DNA of 64,000 nt from contig NZ_JAKQZG010000002.1 of assembly GCF_024359545.1 (NCBI RefSeq), positions 62,001 through 126,000 of the forward strand, in the 5' to 3' direction. The notes under the pieces were generated by a model. It made no database searches. It was given only the letters and a program-made list of their open reading frames with translations, and was not told where the DNA came from. Below, one piece after another: positions 47,303 through 58,070 of the stretch (within the stretch, counting starts at the first letter, position 1; every line of letters begins with the position of its first letter). A program made the position numbers and the translations under genes. Origin of the DNA: Jiella marina (GTDB lineage: Bacteria; Pseudomonadota; Alphaproteobacteria; Rhizobiales; Rhizobiaceae).

Positions 47303-47509
47303 ATGAACGAGCGTGATGCGGACAAAGCCCAAGCGGACCGCGCGGCCCGCCTGCAAAAAGCCCTGCGCGCCAATCTGGCCCGGCGCAAGGATCAGGCCCG
47401 CGCCCGCCGCAGGCCTCAGTCGGAAGCGAAAGAACGCAGAGACGGGCAAACCGATCCCGAGACGAGACCTGCTGCGAATCGGTCTTCGGAAAATTCCGAC
47501 GAGGCCTAG
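47303..47509 (+). CDS. Small basic protein, unknown function
   Basis: A 68-residue highly charged protein (MNERDADKAQADRAARLQKALRANLARRKDQARARRRPQ), predicted helical, with no hydrophobic core. Similar short 'RLQKALRANLARRKxQ' proteins are familiar in Hyphomicrobiales but have no known role. An opposed frame overlaps it, so the call rests on sequence familiarity and on codon use. It precedes hemA by about 280 bp. Confidence 0.6.
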   Translation: MNERDADKAQADRAARLQKALRANLARRKDQARARRRPQSEAKERRDGQTDPETRPAANRSSENSDEA

Positions 47510-47606
47510 CAGCGGTCTTTTCGCCGCACGCGACCATTCGACAAGGATCGCGCACGACCTCGACATAACAATGCGTTAACGGCTTCCCGCGTCTGATCGC
47601 GGCGCT

Positions 47607-47620
47607 TTGCGCTGGATCAA
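47607..47620 (+). promoter_or_regulatory. Candidate FNR/FixK-type box upstream of hemA
   Basis: TTGCGCTGGATCAA matches the FNR/FixK consensus TTGAT-N4-ATCAA in 8 of 10 conserved positions, the right half being perfect. It lies 171-184 bp upstream of the hemA ATG. FNR-type control of hemA is known in some alphaproteobacteria, so this is plausible but weak. Confidence 0.3.
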
Positions 47621-47659
47621 GGCGGTTTCGAAAAATATCCCGCAGCATGCCTGGGCGAT

Positions 47660-47712
47660 GTCAACATAACTTGTCATTTCTCCAAAACTATGTGTCATAT
47701 AAATTGGACAGC
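47660..47712 (+). promoter_or_regulatory. AT-rich candidate promoter of hemA
   Basis: The DNA becomes AT-rich and has two TGTCAT repeats about 22 bp apart (CTTGTCATTTC, then GTGTCATATAAATTGG), ahead of the hemA start with its AAGGAG site. TTGTCA and TATAAA resemble promoter boxes, but the spacing (21 bp) is off, so a second site may exist. Confidence 0.35.
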
Positions 47713-47790
47713 GTTGCGGAGAATTCAAACTCGCCCTTATGGACAATGCCCGATCGCGGACTTAGAACCGTTCCGATCAAGGAGTGCACG

Positions 47791-49071
47791 ATGATTGACT
47801 ACCAGCGCCATTTCACGTCTGCGATCGAAGCCCTGCACGCCGAGCGGCGTTACCGGGTTTTCGCCGATCTGGAGCGGATTGCGGGTCGCTTTCCGCGGGC
47901 GATCTGGCGGCATGACGGCGAGGCGCGGGAAATCACTGTCTGGTGCTCGAACGACTATCTCGGCATGGGCCAGCATCCGGACGTCGTGACTGCCATGACG
48001 GAGACGGCGGGTGCGATGGGCTCTGGCGCAGGCGGCACGCGCAACATCTCCGGCACCAATCATCCGCTGGTGGAACTCGAGAAAGAACTGGCCGATCTCC
48101 ACGGCAAGGAAGCCGCGTTGGTCTTCACGTCCGGCTTCGTGTCGAACGAGGCCTCCATCTCCACCATCGCCAAACTCCTGCCGAACTGCGTCATCCTCTC
48201 CGACGAGCTGAACCACGCCTCGATGATCGAGGGCGTGCGGAAGTCCGGCGCGAAGAAGCAGATCTTCCGCCACAACGACCTCGCCCATCTGGAGGAACTC
48301 CTGCAGGCGATCGAGCCGGACCGGCCGAAGCTGATCGTCTTCGAGAGCGTTTATTCCATGGATGGCGACGTGGCGCCGATCGCGGAAATCTGCGATCTCG
48401 CCGACAAGTACAACGCCATGACCTATATCGACGAGGTCCACGCCGTCGGCATGTACGGACCGCGCGGCGGTGGCATTTCCGAGCGTGACGACGTCGCGCA
48501 CCGGATCGATGTGATCGAGGGCACGCTCGCCAAGGCGTTCGGCGTGCTGGGCGGCTACATCACCGGCACCAAGGCGCTGATCGATTCCGTGCGCTCCTAT
48601 GCGCCGGGCTTCATCTTCACCACCGCGCTGCCGCCGGCGCTCGCCGCCGCGGCGACCGCCTCGATCCGCCATTTGAAGTCCTCCCAGGCCGAGCGCGACG
48701 CCCAGCAGCGCCAAGCCGCTCGCGCCAAGTCGGTCTTTTCCGAAGCCGGCCTGCCGGTCATGCCGTCGGACACGCATATCGTGCCGGTGCTCGTGGGCGA
48801 TCCCGACCTTTGCAAGAAGGCGAGCGACCGCCTGCTTCAGACTCACGGCATCTACATCCAGCCAATCAACTACCCGACGGTGCCGCGCGGCACCGAGCGG
48901 CTCAGGATCACGCCGACGCCGCTGCACGACGACGCGCTGATCGAGACGTTGCGTGACGCCCTGATCGAGACCTGGCACGCGATCGGCATCCCCTTCGCTG
49001 CGGAACGCCCGGCGAGTCCCGAGCGTTCGCAGAAGGTGACACCGCTGGTGGTTTCGCAAGCCGGCGGCTGA
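47791..49071 (+). CDS. hemA: 5-aminolevulinate synthase
   Basis: A 426-residue PLP enzyme that condenses glycine with succinyl-CoA to 5-aminolevulinate, the first step of haem synthesis by the Shemin route. Marks include [29 protein letters not shown] at the start, [36 protein letters not shown], the [11 protein letters not shown] loop (Asp for PLP N1) and the Schiff-base lysine in [15 protein letters not shown] near residue 250. The frame runs on upstream, but this ATG has an AAGGAG site and the family start. Confidence 0.97.
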   Translation: MIDYQRHFTSAIEALHAERRYRVFADLERIAGRFPRAIWRHDGEAREITVWCSNDYLGMGQHPDVVTAMTETAGAMGSGAGGTRNISGTNHPLVELEKELADLHGKEAALVFTSGFVSNEASISTIAKLLPNCVILSDELNHASMIEGVRKSGAKKQIFRHNDLAHLEELLQAIEPDRPKLIVFESVYSMDGDVAPIAEICDLADKYNAMTYIDEVHAVGMYGPRGGGISERDDVAHRIDVIEGTLAKAFGVLGGYITGTKALIDSVRSYAPGFIFTTALPPALAAAATASIRHLKSSQAERDAQQRQAARAKSVFSEAGLPVMPSDTHIVPVLVGDPDLCKKASDRLLQTHGIYIQPINYPTVPRGTERLRITPTPLHDDALIETLRDALIETWHAIGIPFAAERPASPERSQKVTPLVVSQAGG

Positions 49072-49122
49072 GCCGCCCAGCCGAGACGATAACGGCGGCT
49101 CCGCAAACGAGAGGAACCGCCA

Positions 49123-49500
49123 ATGAAAGCCGCACTCGCCGATTTCCTGACCAAACTGCCCCTCCCCGCCACGGCCAAGCATCCGTGCGGGAGGTTCGAC
49201 GTGGAAGCCCTGGCCCATGGCACCATGTCGCTCAAGGCCTATGCGCCGCGGGGAGAGGATCGGCAGGGCGAGAGCCGCCAGGACATGCTGATCGTCGTCA
49301 TGGCGGGCGACGCCACCCTTGATGTGGACAGTGAGACGAACGCGATCACGGCCGGTGACGCCGCCTTCGTGGCCGCCGGCAGTGCCTATCGCCTGACGGC
49401 CATCTCGGACGACTTTGCCGCCTGGACGGTCGAATGGGGTTCGGCCGGCGGCGAGGCGGAAGCGCCCAACCCCTCCGTCTTCGCGGCGATCGACGCTTGA
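49123..49500 (+). CDS. Small cupin-like protein
   Basis: A 125-residue single-domain protein with a beta-barrel pattern (DMLIVVMAGDATLDVDSETNAITAGDAAFVAAGSAYRLTAISDDFAAWTVEW). The G-D-A-x-F-V-x-A-G-x-x-Y-R motif is cupin motif 2-like, but the usual metal-binding histidines are absent. The function is unknown. It follows hemA by 51 bp and is convergent with the AbrB-type gene. Confidence 0.8.
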   Translation: MKAALADFLTKLPLPATAKHPCGRFDVEALAHGTMSLKAYAPRGEDRQGESRQDMLIVVMAGDATLDVDSETNAITAGDAAFVAAGSAYRLTAISDDFAAWTVEWGSAGGEAEAPNPSVFAAIDA

Positions 49501-49512
49501 TTTCCGGCCGGA

Positions 49513-50595
49513 CTACTGCGTCCCGGAACGCCGCGGCTCTTCCCTGCCAAGTTCGTCGCGGGCGATCTTCCGCCCGAGGAACGGGACGATCATCGCGATC
49601 GCCATGAACCGGATCACATGGTGCGCGGCGACATAGGCCGGATCGATGTCGAACTGGAAGGCGAGAACGGTCAGCGCCTCCAGCGCGCCAGGCGCATAGG
49701 CGAGCGCTACCTTTCCGGACGCAAGTTCCAAGAGCGCGACGACCGCCGCTCCAGCCAGGGCACAGGCCGCGAGGCTGAGCGCGAAACAGCCGATGGACGC
49801 CGGCAAGAGCCGCAAGAAGGCCGGTAGATCGATGCCGGTGAGGCGCGAGCCGATCAGGACGCCGAGCAGCACCAGACTCGGCACGGCAAGGCTCGGCGGC
49901 AACGACACCGTGACGAGGTCCGAGCCGTGGAGCAGCGCACTTCCGATGAGCGCTCCGAGCATCATGCCGCCCGGCACCTTCAGCCGTGCCGATAGGGCGG
50001 CCGTGGCGGCGCAGAACGCAAACAGCACGGCATAGGCGACCAGCGTGCCGCCCTCCCCGCTTCGGCTCGCCGCTTCCGCCTCTCCGCCGCCCTCGAGAAA
50101 AGCAAGACTCGGCACAAGCGCCCCGATGAGAAGCAGGAGCCGGATGCTCTGGACGATCGCCACCCGGGTCAGATCCGCCCTCGTCTCGGTCGCAGCCGCC
50201 ATCACGAAGGACAAGGCTCCCGGAAGCGACGCAAACAGCGCAGTGGCATGGTCCCACGCAAAGGCCCAGCGTAGGAAGCCGTAGCAAAGAACGATCGCCA
50301 GGAAGACGCCGACGAGCTGAATGACGAAGGAGAGCGGCCAGACGGCGATCTGATCGACGACTTCCGGCGAAACGCCGGAACCCGCCTGAATGCCGAGAAC
50401 GAAAAAGGCAAGCGTGCGCAGGAGATCAGGCAAGTTGGTGTCGACACCGGCGAGGCTCGCCAGCGACGTGGCGATCACCGGCCCGAGCAGCCACGCCACC
50501 GGCAATGACAGAGCCGAGGCGACCAGGCCGCCGGCGGCGCCGATCGCGAGCGTGAGGACAAGATCGCGCGAGCGCGCGAAAGCTGGCCCCCTCAT
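49513..50595 (-). CDS. AbrB family membrane protein (putative ammonia monooxygenase/permease-like)
   Basis: A 360-residue protein with about ten hydrophobic segments and an internal duplication: ALSLPVAWLLGPVIATSLASLAG in the first half and KVPGGMMLGALIGSALLHG in the second. That repeated 'lPgG-mLG-pmi' motif defines the AbrB duplication family (PF05145). Annotation as ammonia monooxygenase is historical; a transporter or envelope role is more likely. The ATG at 50595 overlaps the aminotransferase stop (ATGA), so the two are translationally coupled. Confidence 0.88.
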   Translation of the reverse strand: MRGPAFARSRDLVLTLAIGAAGGLVASALSLPVAWLLGPVIATSLASLAGVDTNLPDLLRTLAFFVLGIQAGSGVSPEVVDQIAVWPLSFVIQLVGVFLAIVLCYGFLRWAFAWDHATALFASLPGALSFVMAAATETRADLTRVAIVQSIRLLLLIGALVPSLAFLEGGGEAEAASRSGEGGTLVAYAVLFAFCAATAALSARLKVPGGMMLGALIGSALLHGSDLVTVSLPPSLAVPSLVLLGVLIGSRLTGIDLPAFLRLLPASIGCFALSLAACALAGAAVVALLELASGKVALAYAPGALEALTVLAFQFDIDPAYVAAHHVIRFMAIAMIVPFLGRKIARDELGREEPRRSGTQ

Positions 50596-51770
50596 GCCGC
50601 CGTTTCGGAGCGCGTGATCCAATCGGCCAGCCGGTTCGCCGCTTCTTCGACCTCGTCCAGCCGGCGATGGAAGCAGGCGCGCAAGAACGGCGCGCCCGCA
50701 GGGCCGAACGCCGTGCCCGGAGCAATGGCGATGCGCGCTTCGTCGGCGATGGTGAAGGCGGCGGCCCGCGTGTCCTCGATGCCGTCGATCTTGAAGAAGG
50801 CGTAGAACGCTCCGTCCGGCGGCGTGATCGAAACGCGGTTGGTGGCCTGAAGACGCGAGCAGAAAATGTCGCGCGCCCGGTGCGCCCGTTCGATCTGGCT
50901 TTCGACGAATCTCTCGCCCTGTTCGATCGCCGCGACCGCGCCGCGCTGCATGAAGGCCGCGACGCCGGAATTCGAGTATTGCACGAGGTTCTCGACGATC
51001 TCCCCCAGTTCCGGTGCCGTCTCGATCCAGCCGACGCGCCAGCCGGTCATCGCCCAGTTCTTGGAAAAGGAGTTGATGAAGATGATCGGGTCGTCATCCG
51101 CCATCACGTCATGGAAGGACGGCGCGCGGGCGCCGGCATAGTAGAAGCGGCTGTAGATCTCGTCGGCGATGATGACGAGGCCGCGCTCGCGGGCGAGCTT
51201 CAGGATCGAGGCCAGGGTTTCTCGATCGGCGGTCCATCCGGTCGGGTTCGCTGGCGTGTTGACGAAGAGCGAACGCGTCTTCGGCGTGATCGCAGCGGCG
51301 AGCTTGTCGAGATCGAGTTGCCAGCCGGCCTCGGAATAGTCGAGCGCGACCTCGACCGGCCGCGCGCCGGCCAGTCCGGCCGCCGCCGCGAAATTCGGCC
51401 AGGCCGGGCCGAAATAGATCGCCTCGTCGCCGGCTCCGGTGGTCGCCGCCAGCGCCATGTGGATCGCATGCATGCCCGAACCGGTGACGAAGAAGCGCTC
51501 GGCGGGGAGATCGCGATCGTAGAGCCGGCTCGAATAGGCCGACAGCGCCTCACGCAGCTCCGGCAGGCCGCGCTGATAGGTATAGAAGGTCTCACCCGCC
51601 TTCAGGCTCTCGGCCGTCGCCTCGGCGATGAAGTCCGGCGTCGACAAGTCGCCCTCGCCCGCCCAGAGCGGAATGACGCCCTCGCGCCCCCGCACATGGT
51701 TCAAAATCGCGACAATGCCGCTCGAAGGCGCCTCGACGGCTTCGCGACGCAGGCGTGACAGATCGATCAT
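50592..51770 (-). CDS. Class I/II pyridoxal-phosphate aminotransferase
   Basis: A 392-residue fold-type I aminotransferase. Visible are the substrate loop VIPLWAGEGDLSTPDFI, the PLP-anchoring segment TGSGMHAIHMAL, the ring-asparagine NTPANPTGWTADRET, the Asp/Tyr in VIIADEIYSRFYYAG and the Schiff-base lysine in NSFSKNWAMTGWRVGW near residue 240. The amino donor is not clear from sequence. It lies upstream of and coupled to the AbrB-type gene. Confidence 0.92.
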   Translation of the reverse strand: MIDLSRLRREAVEAPSSGIVAILNHVRGREGVIPLWAGEGDLSTPDFIAEATAESLKAGETFYTYQRGLPELREALSAYSSRLYDRDLPAERFFVTGSGMHAIHMALAATTGAGDEAIYFGPAWPNFAAAAGLAGARPVEVALDYSEAGWQLDLDKLAAAITPKTRSLFVNTPANPTGWTADRETLASILKLARERGLVIIADEIYSRFYYAGARAPSFHDVMADDDPIIFINSFSKNWAMTGWRVGWIETAPELGEIVENLVQYSNSGVAAFMQRGAVAAIEQGERFVESQIERAHRARDIFCSRLQATNRVSITPPDGAFYAFFKIDGIEDTRAAAFTIADEARIAIAPGTAFGPAGAPFLRACFHRRLDEVEEAANRLADWITRSETAA

Positions 51771-51918
51771 GGAAATGGACGCATCTGGAGTGGAGCTCTC
51801 GCACTGACACAGCGCAGGGAGCAGACTTTGCAAGCCAGATAGCACTCCCCGAGGCGGGGTGAAATCCGAAAACGTCGTTTTGGTCGACTTATGGATTTAG
51901 ACCCCGGGGACGAACAGC

Positions 51919-52356
51919 CTAAACCCGCCTTTCCGCTCCTTCCCGCGCGGCCAAAAGGTCCCGGATCTCTTCCAGGAGCTTTTCCTCGCGCGGCACTTTG
52001 GCGACTTCCGGGGGCTTTGCCTCTTCCTTTCGCTTCAGGCGGTTCATGCCCTTGACCACGAGGAACAGGATGAAGGCGACGATCAGGAAGTTGATCGCCA
52101 GCGTCACGAAGTTGCCATAGGCGAAGACCGGACCCTGCTCGCGGGCCTGGGCGAGACTCGTTGCGGTGACACCCTCGGCAAGCGGCACGAACTTGTTGGT
52201 GAAATCCACCCCGCCCGTGATGACGGCGACCAGAGGCATGAAAAGATCGGCAACGATCGAATTGACGAGGCCGGAAAACGCCGCACCGATGATGATGCCG
52301 ATCGCCAGATCGACCATGTTGCCCTTGAGGGCGAATTCCCGAAATTCGTTCAGCAT
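51919..52356 (-). CDS. mscL: Large-conductance mechanosensitive channel
   Basis: A 145-residue channel subunit that opens under membrane stretch to release solutes in osmotic downshock. [49 protein letters not shown] is the canonical first half with transmembrane helix 1; helix 2 is [28 protein letters not shown]; a C-terminal helical bundle ([15 protein letters not shown]) follows. It is transcribed alone, divergently from the TAXI gene. Confidence 0.97.
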   Translation of the reverse strand: MLNEFREFALKGNMVDLAIGIIIGAAFSGLVNSIVADLFMPLVAVITGGVDFTNKFVPLAEGVTATSLAQAREQGPVFAYGNFVTLAINFLIVAFILFLVVKGMNRLKRKEEAKPPEVAKVPREEKLLEEIRDLLAAREGAERRV

Positions 52357-52547
52357 TTCCTTCCTGCCTCGCTGCCTGCCCGGTCCGTCCGGCTCCGCAG
52401 AGCAGAACTTAGGCGCCTTACTAAGGCGAACAACATCCATGTGTCGCCGCGCGGAAAACCGATCCGGTCTCCGATCGGACTTGAGCTTTCCCGGCCACTT
52501 GCTACAACTTTCCCCAAGGGCCGCGTGGGTCCGATGGGAGGAGATTC

Positions 52548-53498
52548 ATGAAACATTTCGCGCGCCTCGCCGCGTCTGCCGTTGCCGTCGGCCTGGCCTT
52601 TGCGCCCGCCGCCGCCTCGGCCCAGCAATTCATCAATGTGCTCACCGGCGGCACATCCGGCGTCTACTATCCGCTGGGTGTCGCGCTCTCCAAGGTTTAT
52701 GGCGACAACATCGAAGGCGTGAAGACGCAGGTGCAGTCCACCAAGGCGTCGGTCGAGAACATCAAGCTGGTCAGCCAAGGCCGCGGCGAGATCGGCTTTG
52801 CGCTTGGCGATTCGGTCAAGGCCGCCGCCGAGGGCAACGAGGAAGCGGGCTTTGCGCAGCCGGTCGAGAATCTGCGCGCGATCGCCGCCATCTATCCGAA
52901 TTACGTCCAGATCGTCGCCTCCGAGGAATCGGGCATCACCGATCTCGAAGGCCTCAAGGGCAAGGGCCTGTCCGTCGGCGCACCGGCCTCCGGCACCGAG
53001 CTCAACGCTCGCGCGATCTTCGAGGCCGCCGGCATGAGCTATGACGATCTTGGCAAGACCGAGTATCTGCCCTTCGCCGAATCGGTGGAACTGATCAAGA
53101 ACCGCCAGCTCGACGCGACGCTGCAATCGGCCGGCCTTGGTGTCGCCTCGATCCGCGATCTGGCGTCCTCGATCTCCATCAACATGGTCGCCGTCCCGGC
53201 AGAGATCGCCGAGACGCTGGGCGCGCCGTTCCAGGCCGCCGAAATTCCCGCCGGGACCTATGAGGGCCAGGACGAGGCGGTGCCGACGCTGGCGATTACC
53301 AACATCCTCGTCACCTCGTCCGAGGTCGACGAGGAATTGGCCTATCAGATGACCAAGCAGCTCTTCGAAAATCTCGACCAACTGGTCGCCGCCCATAATG
53401 CCGCCAAGTCGATCGACCCTGAAACGGCGGCCAAGAACCTGCCGGTTCCGCTGCACCCGGGCGCGGAGCGCTACTACAAGGAAGCCGGCCTCCTCTGA
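52548..53498 (+). CDS. TAXI family TRAP transporter substrate-binding protein
   Basis: A 316-residue periplasmic protein with a signal peptide (about residues 1-25, ending AAASAQ). The start [25 protein letters not shown] is the TAXI hallmark (GG-x-G-x-YYP), and [23 protein letters not shown] lies near 145. TAXI proteins deliver solutes such as glutamate/glutarate to fused DctQM-type permeases. No permease gene is adjacent, so it is an orphan receptor. A GGGAGGAG site precedes the ATG. Confidence 0.93.
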   Translation: MKHFARLAASAVAVGLAFAPAAASAQQFINVLTGGTSGVYYPLGVALSKVYGDNIEGVKTQVQSTKASVENIKLVSQGRGEIGFALGDSVKAAAEGNEEAGFAQPVENLRAIAAIYPNYVQIVASEESGITDLEGLKGKGLSVGAPASGTELNARAIFEAAGMSYDDLGKTEYLPFAESVELIKNRQLDATLQSAGLGVASIRDLASSISINMVAVPAEIAETLGAPFQAAEIPAGTYEGQDEAVPTLAITNILVTSSEVDEELAYQMTKQLFENLDQLVAAHNAAKSIDPETAAKNLPVPLHPGAERYYKEAGLL

Positions 53499-53524
53499 TC
53501 CGGGGAACCGCTTCCGATGCCCGG

Positions 53525-53558
53525 CGGCCGCGCTTTCAAAGGCGCGGCCGAATTTTTT
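53525..53558 (+). terminator. Intrinsic terminator after the TAXI gene
   Basis: A perfect 9-bp stem (CGGCCGCGC / GCGCGGCCG) with an 8-nt loop is followed by AATTTTTT, a textbook Rho-independent terminator 27 bp after the stop. Confidence 0.9.
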
Positions 53559-53667
53559 GGGGCGGTCCCTTGCTCGCCAGGGGGTGGACGATAACGTTTC
53601 AACGCGCGGTGAAACGCAACCCTCCCCCCCTCTGCGCAGAACCCGTGAAATCAAAGAAAGACGTTCC

Positions 53668-54189
53668 ATGCCCGAAACCGATCCCGCCTCTCTACCCTAT
53701 CGACCCTGTGTCGGCATCATGGTGCTCAATCGTGCAGGGCTGGTCTGGGCGGGACGCCGGCTGATCGAGGACAGGGGCGAGATGACGGGGGCGGATAAGC
53801 TCTGGCAGATGCCCCAGGGCGGGATCGACAAGGGCGAGGATCCGCTGGAAGCGGCGCGGCGCGAACTCTATGAGGAGACCGGAATGCGCTCCGTCTCGCT
53901 CCTCGCCGAAGCGCCGGACTGGATCAATTACGATCTCCCGCACGAACTCGTCGGCATCGCCTTCAAGGGGAAATATCGCGGCCAGACCCAGCGCTGGTTC
54001 GCCTTCCGCTTCGAGGGCGATGAAAGCGAGGTGCAGATCGATCCGCCGCCGGGCGGCCACGACGCCGAGTTCGACCGCTGGGACTGGAAGCCCATGCACG
54101 AGCTTCTCGAACTGATCGTGCCCTTCAAGCGTGGCGTCTACGAACAGGTGATCGCGGCCTTCCGCCATCTCGAAAAGCCCGTGCCGTGA
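53668..54189 (+). CDS. rppH: RNA pyrophosphohydrolase (Nudix)
   Basis: A 173-residue Nudix hydrolase that removes pyrophosphate from the 5' end of mRNA and so triggers its decay. [23 protein letters not shown] opens the fold, and the Nudix box [22 protein letters not shown] (G-x5-E-x7-REUxEExGU) lies near residue 50. The WINYDLP segment and [15 protein letters not shown] are RppH-specific. An ATG at 53668 is chosen. The end overlaps a possible start of the next gene. Confidence 0.95.
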   Translation: MPETDPASLPYRPCVGIMVLNRAGLVWAGRRLIEDRGEMTGADKLWQMPQGGIDKGEDPLEAARRELYEETGMRSVSLLAEAPDWINYDLPHELVGIAFKGKYRGQTQRWFAFRFEGDESEVQIDPPPGGHDAEFDRWDWKPMHELLELIVPFKRGVYEQVIAAFRHLEKPVP

Positions 54190-54215
54190 GAAGCGGCACC
54201 AGAACCGGAGCGCCG

Positions 54216-54959
54216 ATGGACGACACCTCCCTTGCCCTGCTGCGAGAGGGTCTTGTGAAACACGGCAGGCTTCGTGTCGCGATCAATCTCGGCAACGCGT
54301 CGCTCGCCCGGCGGGATCCCGGGTCGGGGGCGCTTTCCGGCGTCAGCCTCGCCCTGGCGCGTGCGCTCGCCGAAAAACTGGGAGCAGAGCCCGATTTCAT
54401 CCTCTATCCCGGCGCTGGCAAGGTGGTGGCCGATGCCGGCGCGGACCGTTGGGACGTCGCCTTTCTCGCCATCGACCCGAAACGGCGCGAGGTCGTTGCC
54501 TATTCAAGCCCCTATGTGTTGATCGAGGCGAAGGCGATCGTGCGGGCGGACTCGCCGCTCCAGCATGTCGACGAACTCGATCGCGACGGCGTCTCGTTGC
54601 TGGTGGCCGAGAACTCGGCCTACGATCTCTATCTCAGCGAACACGCAAGCCATGTGGCCTTGGTGCGCGCCGAAACGCCGGGCGCTTCCTTCGACCGGTT
54701 CAAGGCCGATCCCTCGTCTGCCGACGCGGTGGCGGGCGTTGCCCAATCACTGGAAAAGGCCTTCGCGGGCGACACCGGATTCCGCTTTCTCGACGGACGG
54801 ATCACCGCGATCGAACAGGCCATGGCGGTGCCAGTCGCCAAGACGGGACTCGTGGAAGCGCTCACCGAATTCGTCGAGTCCAGAAAACGCGAGGGCTTCG
54901 TGCGCGAGGCCCTCGATGCCACTGGCATGCAAAGCCTGCTTGTCGCGCCGCCCGCCTGA
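54216..54959 (+). CDS. Solute-binding-domain (SBP_bac_3-like) protein without signal peptide
   Basis: A 247-residue protein with the periplasmic amino acid-binding pattern: RLRVAINLGNASLARRDPGSGALSGVSLALARALAEKLGAEPDFILYPGAGKVVADAGADRWDVAFLAIDPKRREVVAYSSPYVLIEAKAIV. No hydrophobic export signal precedes it, and upstream codons do not supply one, so it is expected to stay in the cytoplasm. It is 26 bp from rppH. A GTG at 54186 overlapping the rppH stop is an alternative start. Substrate and role are unknown. Confidence 0.8.
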   Translation: MDDTSLALLREGLVKHGRLRVAINLGNASLARRDPGSGALSGVSLALARALAEKLGAEPDFILYPGAGKVVADAGADRWDVAFLAIDPKRREVVAYSSPYVLIEAKAIVRADSPLQHVDELDRDGVSLLVAENSAYDLYLSEHASHVALVRAETPGASFDRFKADPSSADAVAGVAQSLEKAFAGDTGFRFLDGRITAIEQAMAVPVAKTGLVEALTEFVESRKREGFVREALDATGMQSLLVAPPA

Positions 54960-54989
54960 CCGGCTGACCAGCTGGAAGGCACAAGAAAA

Positions 54990-55021
54990 CGGCCCGGAAG
55001 CCGAAATGGCTGTCCGGGCCG
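54990..55021 (-). terminator. Terminator of the atp operon
   Basis: A stem of 9 plus 4 bp (CGGCCCGGA-AGCC / GGCT-g-TCCGGGCCG, one bulge) is followed on the minus strand by GTTTTCTTGTG. It lies 28 bp beyond the atpC stop and may also end the converging transcript from the left. Confidence 0.75.
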
Positions 55022-55048
55022 AAGGTCTTCGCACGCAGATTGAGACGT

Positions 55049-55453
55049 TCAGCCGGGCAGACCCGCCCGAGCCTCCCGGAGCTGGTCAAGGGCGTGCTGA
55101 GCCTTTGCCTTCTCTTCCGGGTCCGACGCGTCGGAGACGTCTTCCTCCGCATCCTTGATGCTCTGCTCGAGGGCAGCGATGTCCACCTGATCGGCTGGCT
55201 CGGCCTGTTCGGCCAAGAGCGTCAGGCCCTTCTCGTTGACGTCGGCGAACCCGCCCCGCACGAAGATCTTCTCCTCGGTGCCACCTTCCTTGGTGACGAT
55301 GACGATGCCCGGCTTGACCGTCGTCATGACGGGGGCATGGCTCGCCATGACGGTGAAGAAGCCTTCGGACCCCGGCACGCTGACGGCCGTGACCGCTTCC
55401 GACATCAGAAGCTTTTCCGGAGAGACGAGTTCGAACTGGAAGCTATCGGCCAT
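55049..55453 (-). CDS. atpC: ATP synthase F1 epsilon subunit
   Basis: A 134-residue protein with the beta-sandwich (FQFELVSPEKLLMSEAVTAVSVPGSEGFFTVMASHAPVMTTVKPGIV) and the C-terminal helical part (SIKDAEEDVSDASDPEEKAKAQHALDQLREAR) that controls catalysis. It is the last gene of the operon and overlaps the cysteine-rich small gene by 11 bp. Confidence 0.96.
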   Translation of the reverse strand: MADSFQFELVSPEKLLMSEAVTAVSVPGSEGFFTVMASHAPVMTTVKPGIVIVTKEGGTEEKIFVRGGFADVNEKGLTLLAEQAEPADQVDIAALEQSIKDAEEDVSDASDPEEKAKAQHALDQLREARAGLPG

Positions 55454-55645
55454 CGGTCTTTCGTTCCTTCGCGGCGGCCTCGAAATGCCTGACCGCCGTC
55501 TCGAACTGATCGCGGCAACCGGGGTTGCAGAACCCGACCACCGCGCCGTTATGGATTGTCAGAGAATCGCCCGCGATCGGCTTTCCCGACCACGGGCAGG
55601 TCTCGTTGATCGCGTCCTCGATCCTGAGGCCGCGACCGTCATTCA

Positions 55646-55646
<1 letters not shown>
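55443..55646 (-). CDS. Small cysteine-rich YHS/TRASH-like protein
   Basis: A 67-residue protein with one compact motif: ETCPWSGKPIAGDSLTIHNGAVVGFCNPGCRDQFETAVRHFEAAA. The spacing of the cysteines (C-P-W-S-G, then G-F-C-N-P-G-C) resembles YHS/TRASH metal-binding knuckles. Similar proteins in rhizobia are often labelled 'glutathione S-transferase', which this short domain does not justify. It starts in a TGATG overlap with the atpD stop and runs 11 bp into atpC, so it is an integral part of the operon. Function unknown. Confidence 0.8.
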
Positions 55647-57106
<1,460 letters not shown>

Positions 57107-57112
57107 CTAGCG

Positions 57113-57994
57113 TCAAAGCGCCTCGGCGCCCGAAATGATTTCGACCAGCTCGGTCGTGATCTGCGCCTGGCGCTGGCGGTTGTAGGAGATCGACAGCTTG
57201 TCGATCATGTCGCCGGCGTTGCGCGTCGCGTTGTCCATGGCCGTCATCCGCGCGCCCTGTTCGGAGGCGGCGTTTTCGAGCATGGCATGCAGGAGCTGGA
57301 CCTTGATGTTGCGCGGGATCAGGGCATCGAGGATCGCGCCCGGCTCCGGCTCGTATTCGTAGACCGCGGCGTTGGATCCCTCGTCGGACTCGTCCTCACC
57401 GCCCGAAAGGTCGGCCGGAATGATCTGCTGTGCGGTCGGCACCTGTGTGATGACGTTCTGGAATGCCGAATAGAAGATCGTGCAGACGTCGAATTCGCCC
57501 TTGTCGAAGAGCTGCATGATCATCTCGCCGAGCTGGTCGGCCTCGTCGAAGCCGATCTGCTTGACCTCACGGAAATCGACGCGCTCGACCACCTTGTCGG
57601 AAAGGTCGCGACGCATCAGGTCCCACGCCTTCTTGCCGACGGCGAGGAACTTGACCGTCTTGCCCTGGCCTTCGAGTTCACGCTGGCGCTGGCGCGCGAG
57701 CTTGACGATCGAAGCGTTGAAGCCACCGCACAGGCCGCGCTCGGCGGTGAAGACGACGAGGAGATGCACGTCGTCCTTGCCGGTGCCGACCATCAGCGGC
57801 GGGCCGTCGCCCTCGACGGCGCCGGCGATGTTGGCGAGAACCGACGCCATGCGATCGGCATAGGGCCGGGCCGCAGCCGCAGCTTCCTCGGCCCGACGCA
57901 GCTTCGCCGCCGCGACCATCTGCATGGCCTTGGTAATCTTCTGCGTGGATTTGACCGACGCGATGCGGTTTCGAAGGTCCTTGAGTGATGCCAT
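57113..57994 (-). CDS. atpG: ATP synthase F1 gamma subunit
   Basis: A 293-residue central stalk subunit. [37 protein letters not shown] begins the N-terminal helix of the coiled coil; [12 protein letters not shown] is the central motif; the C-terminal helix is [53 protein letters not shown]. Standard length and position between atpA and atpD. Confidence 0.98.
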   Translation of the reverse strand: MASLKDLRNRIASVKSTQKITKAMQMVAAAKLRRAEEAAAAARPYADRMASVLANIAGAVEGDGPPLMVGTGKDDVHLLVVFTAERGLCGGFNASIVKLARQRQRELEGQGKTVKFLAVGKKAWDLMRRDLSDKVVERVDFREVKQIGFDEADQLGEMIMQLFDKGEFDVCTIFYSAFQNVITQVPTAQQIIPADLSGGEDESDEGSNAAVYEYEPEPGAILDALIPRNIKVQLLHAMLENAASEQGARMTAMDNATRNAGDMIDKLSISYNRQRQAQITTELVEIISGAEAL

Positions 57995-58070
57995 GGTCTG
58001 GCGCAGTCTCCCGCTGGCGCGGCCTCATCCACCCTCGGGCGGAAGAGGCCGTAGCACCTCGTTTTCCGGA

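Noticed and set aside
47211-47305. 31-codon ORF ending in an ATGA overlap with the small basic protein gene
   Set aside because: Overlap resembles a coupled leader, but there is no good ribosome site and no recognisable sequence; not annotated.
51901-51908. CCCCGGGG palindrome just beyond the mscL stop
   Set aside because: Too short and unsupported; expected by chance in such GC-rich DNA.
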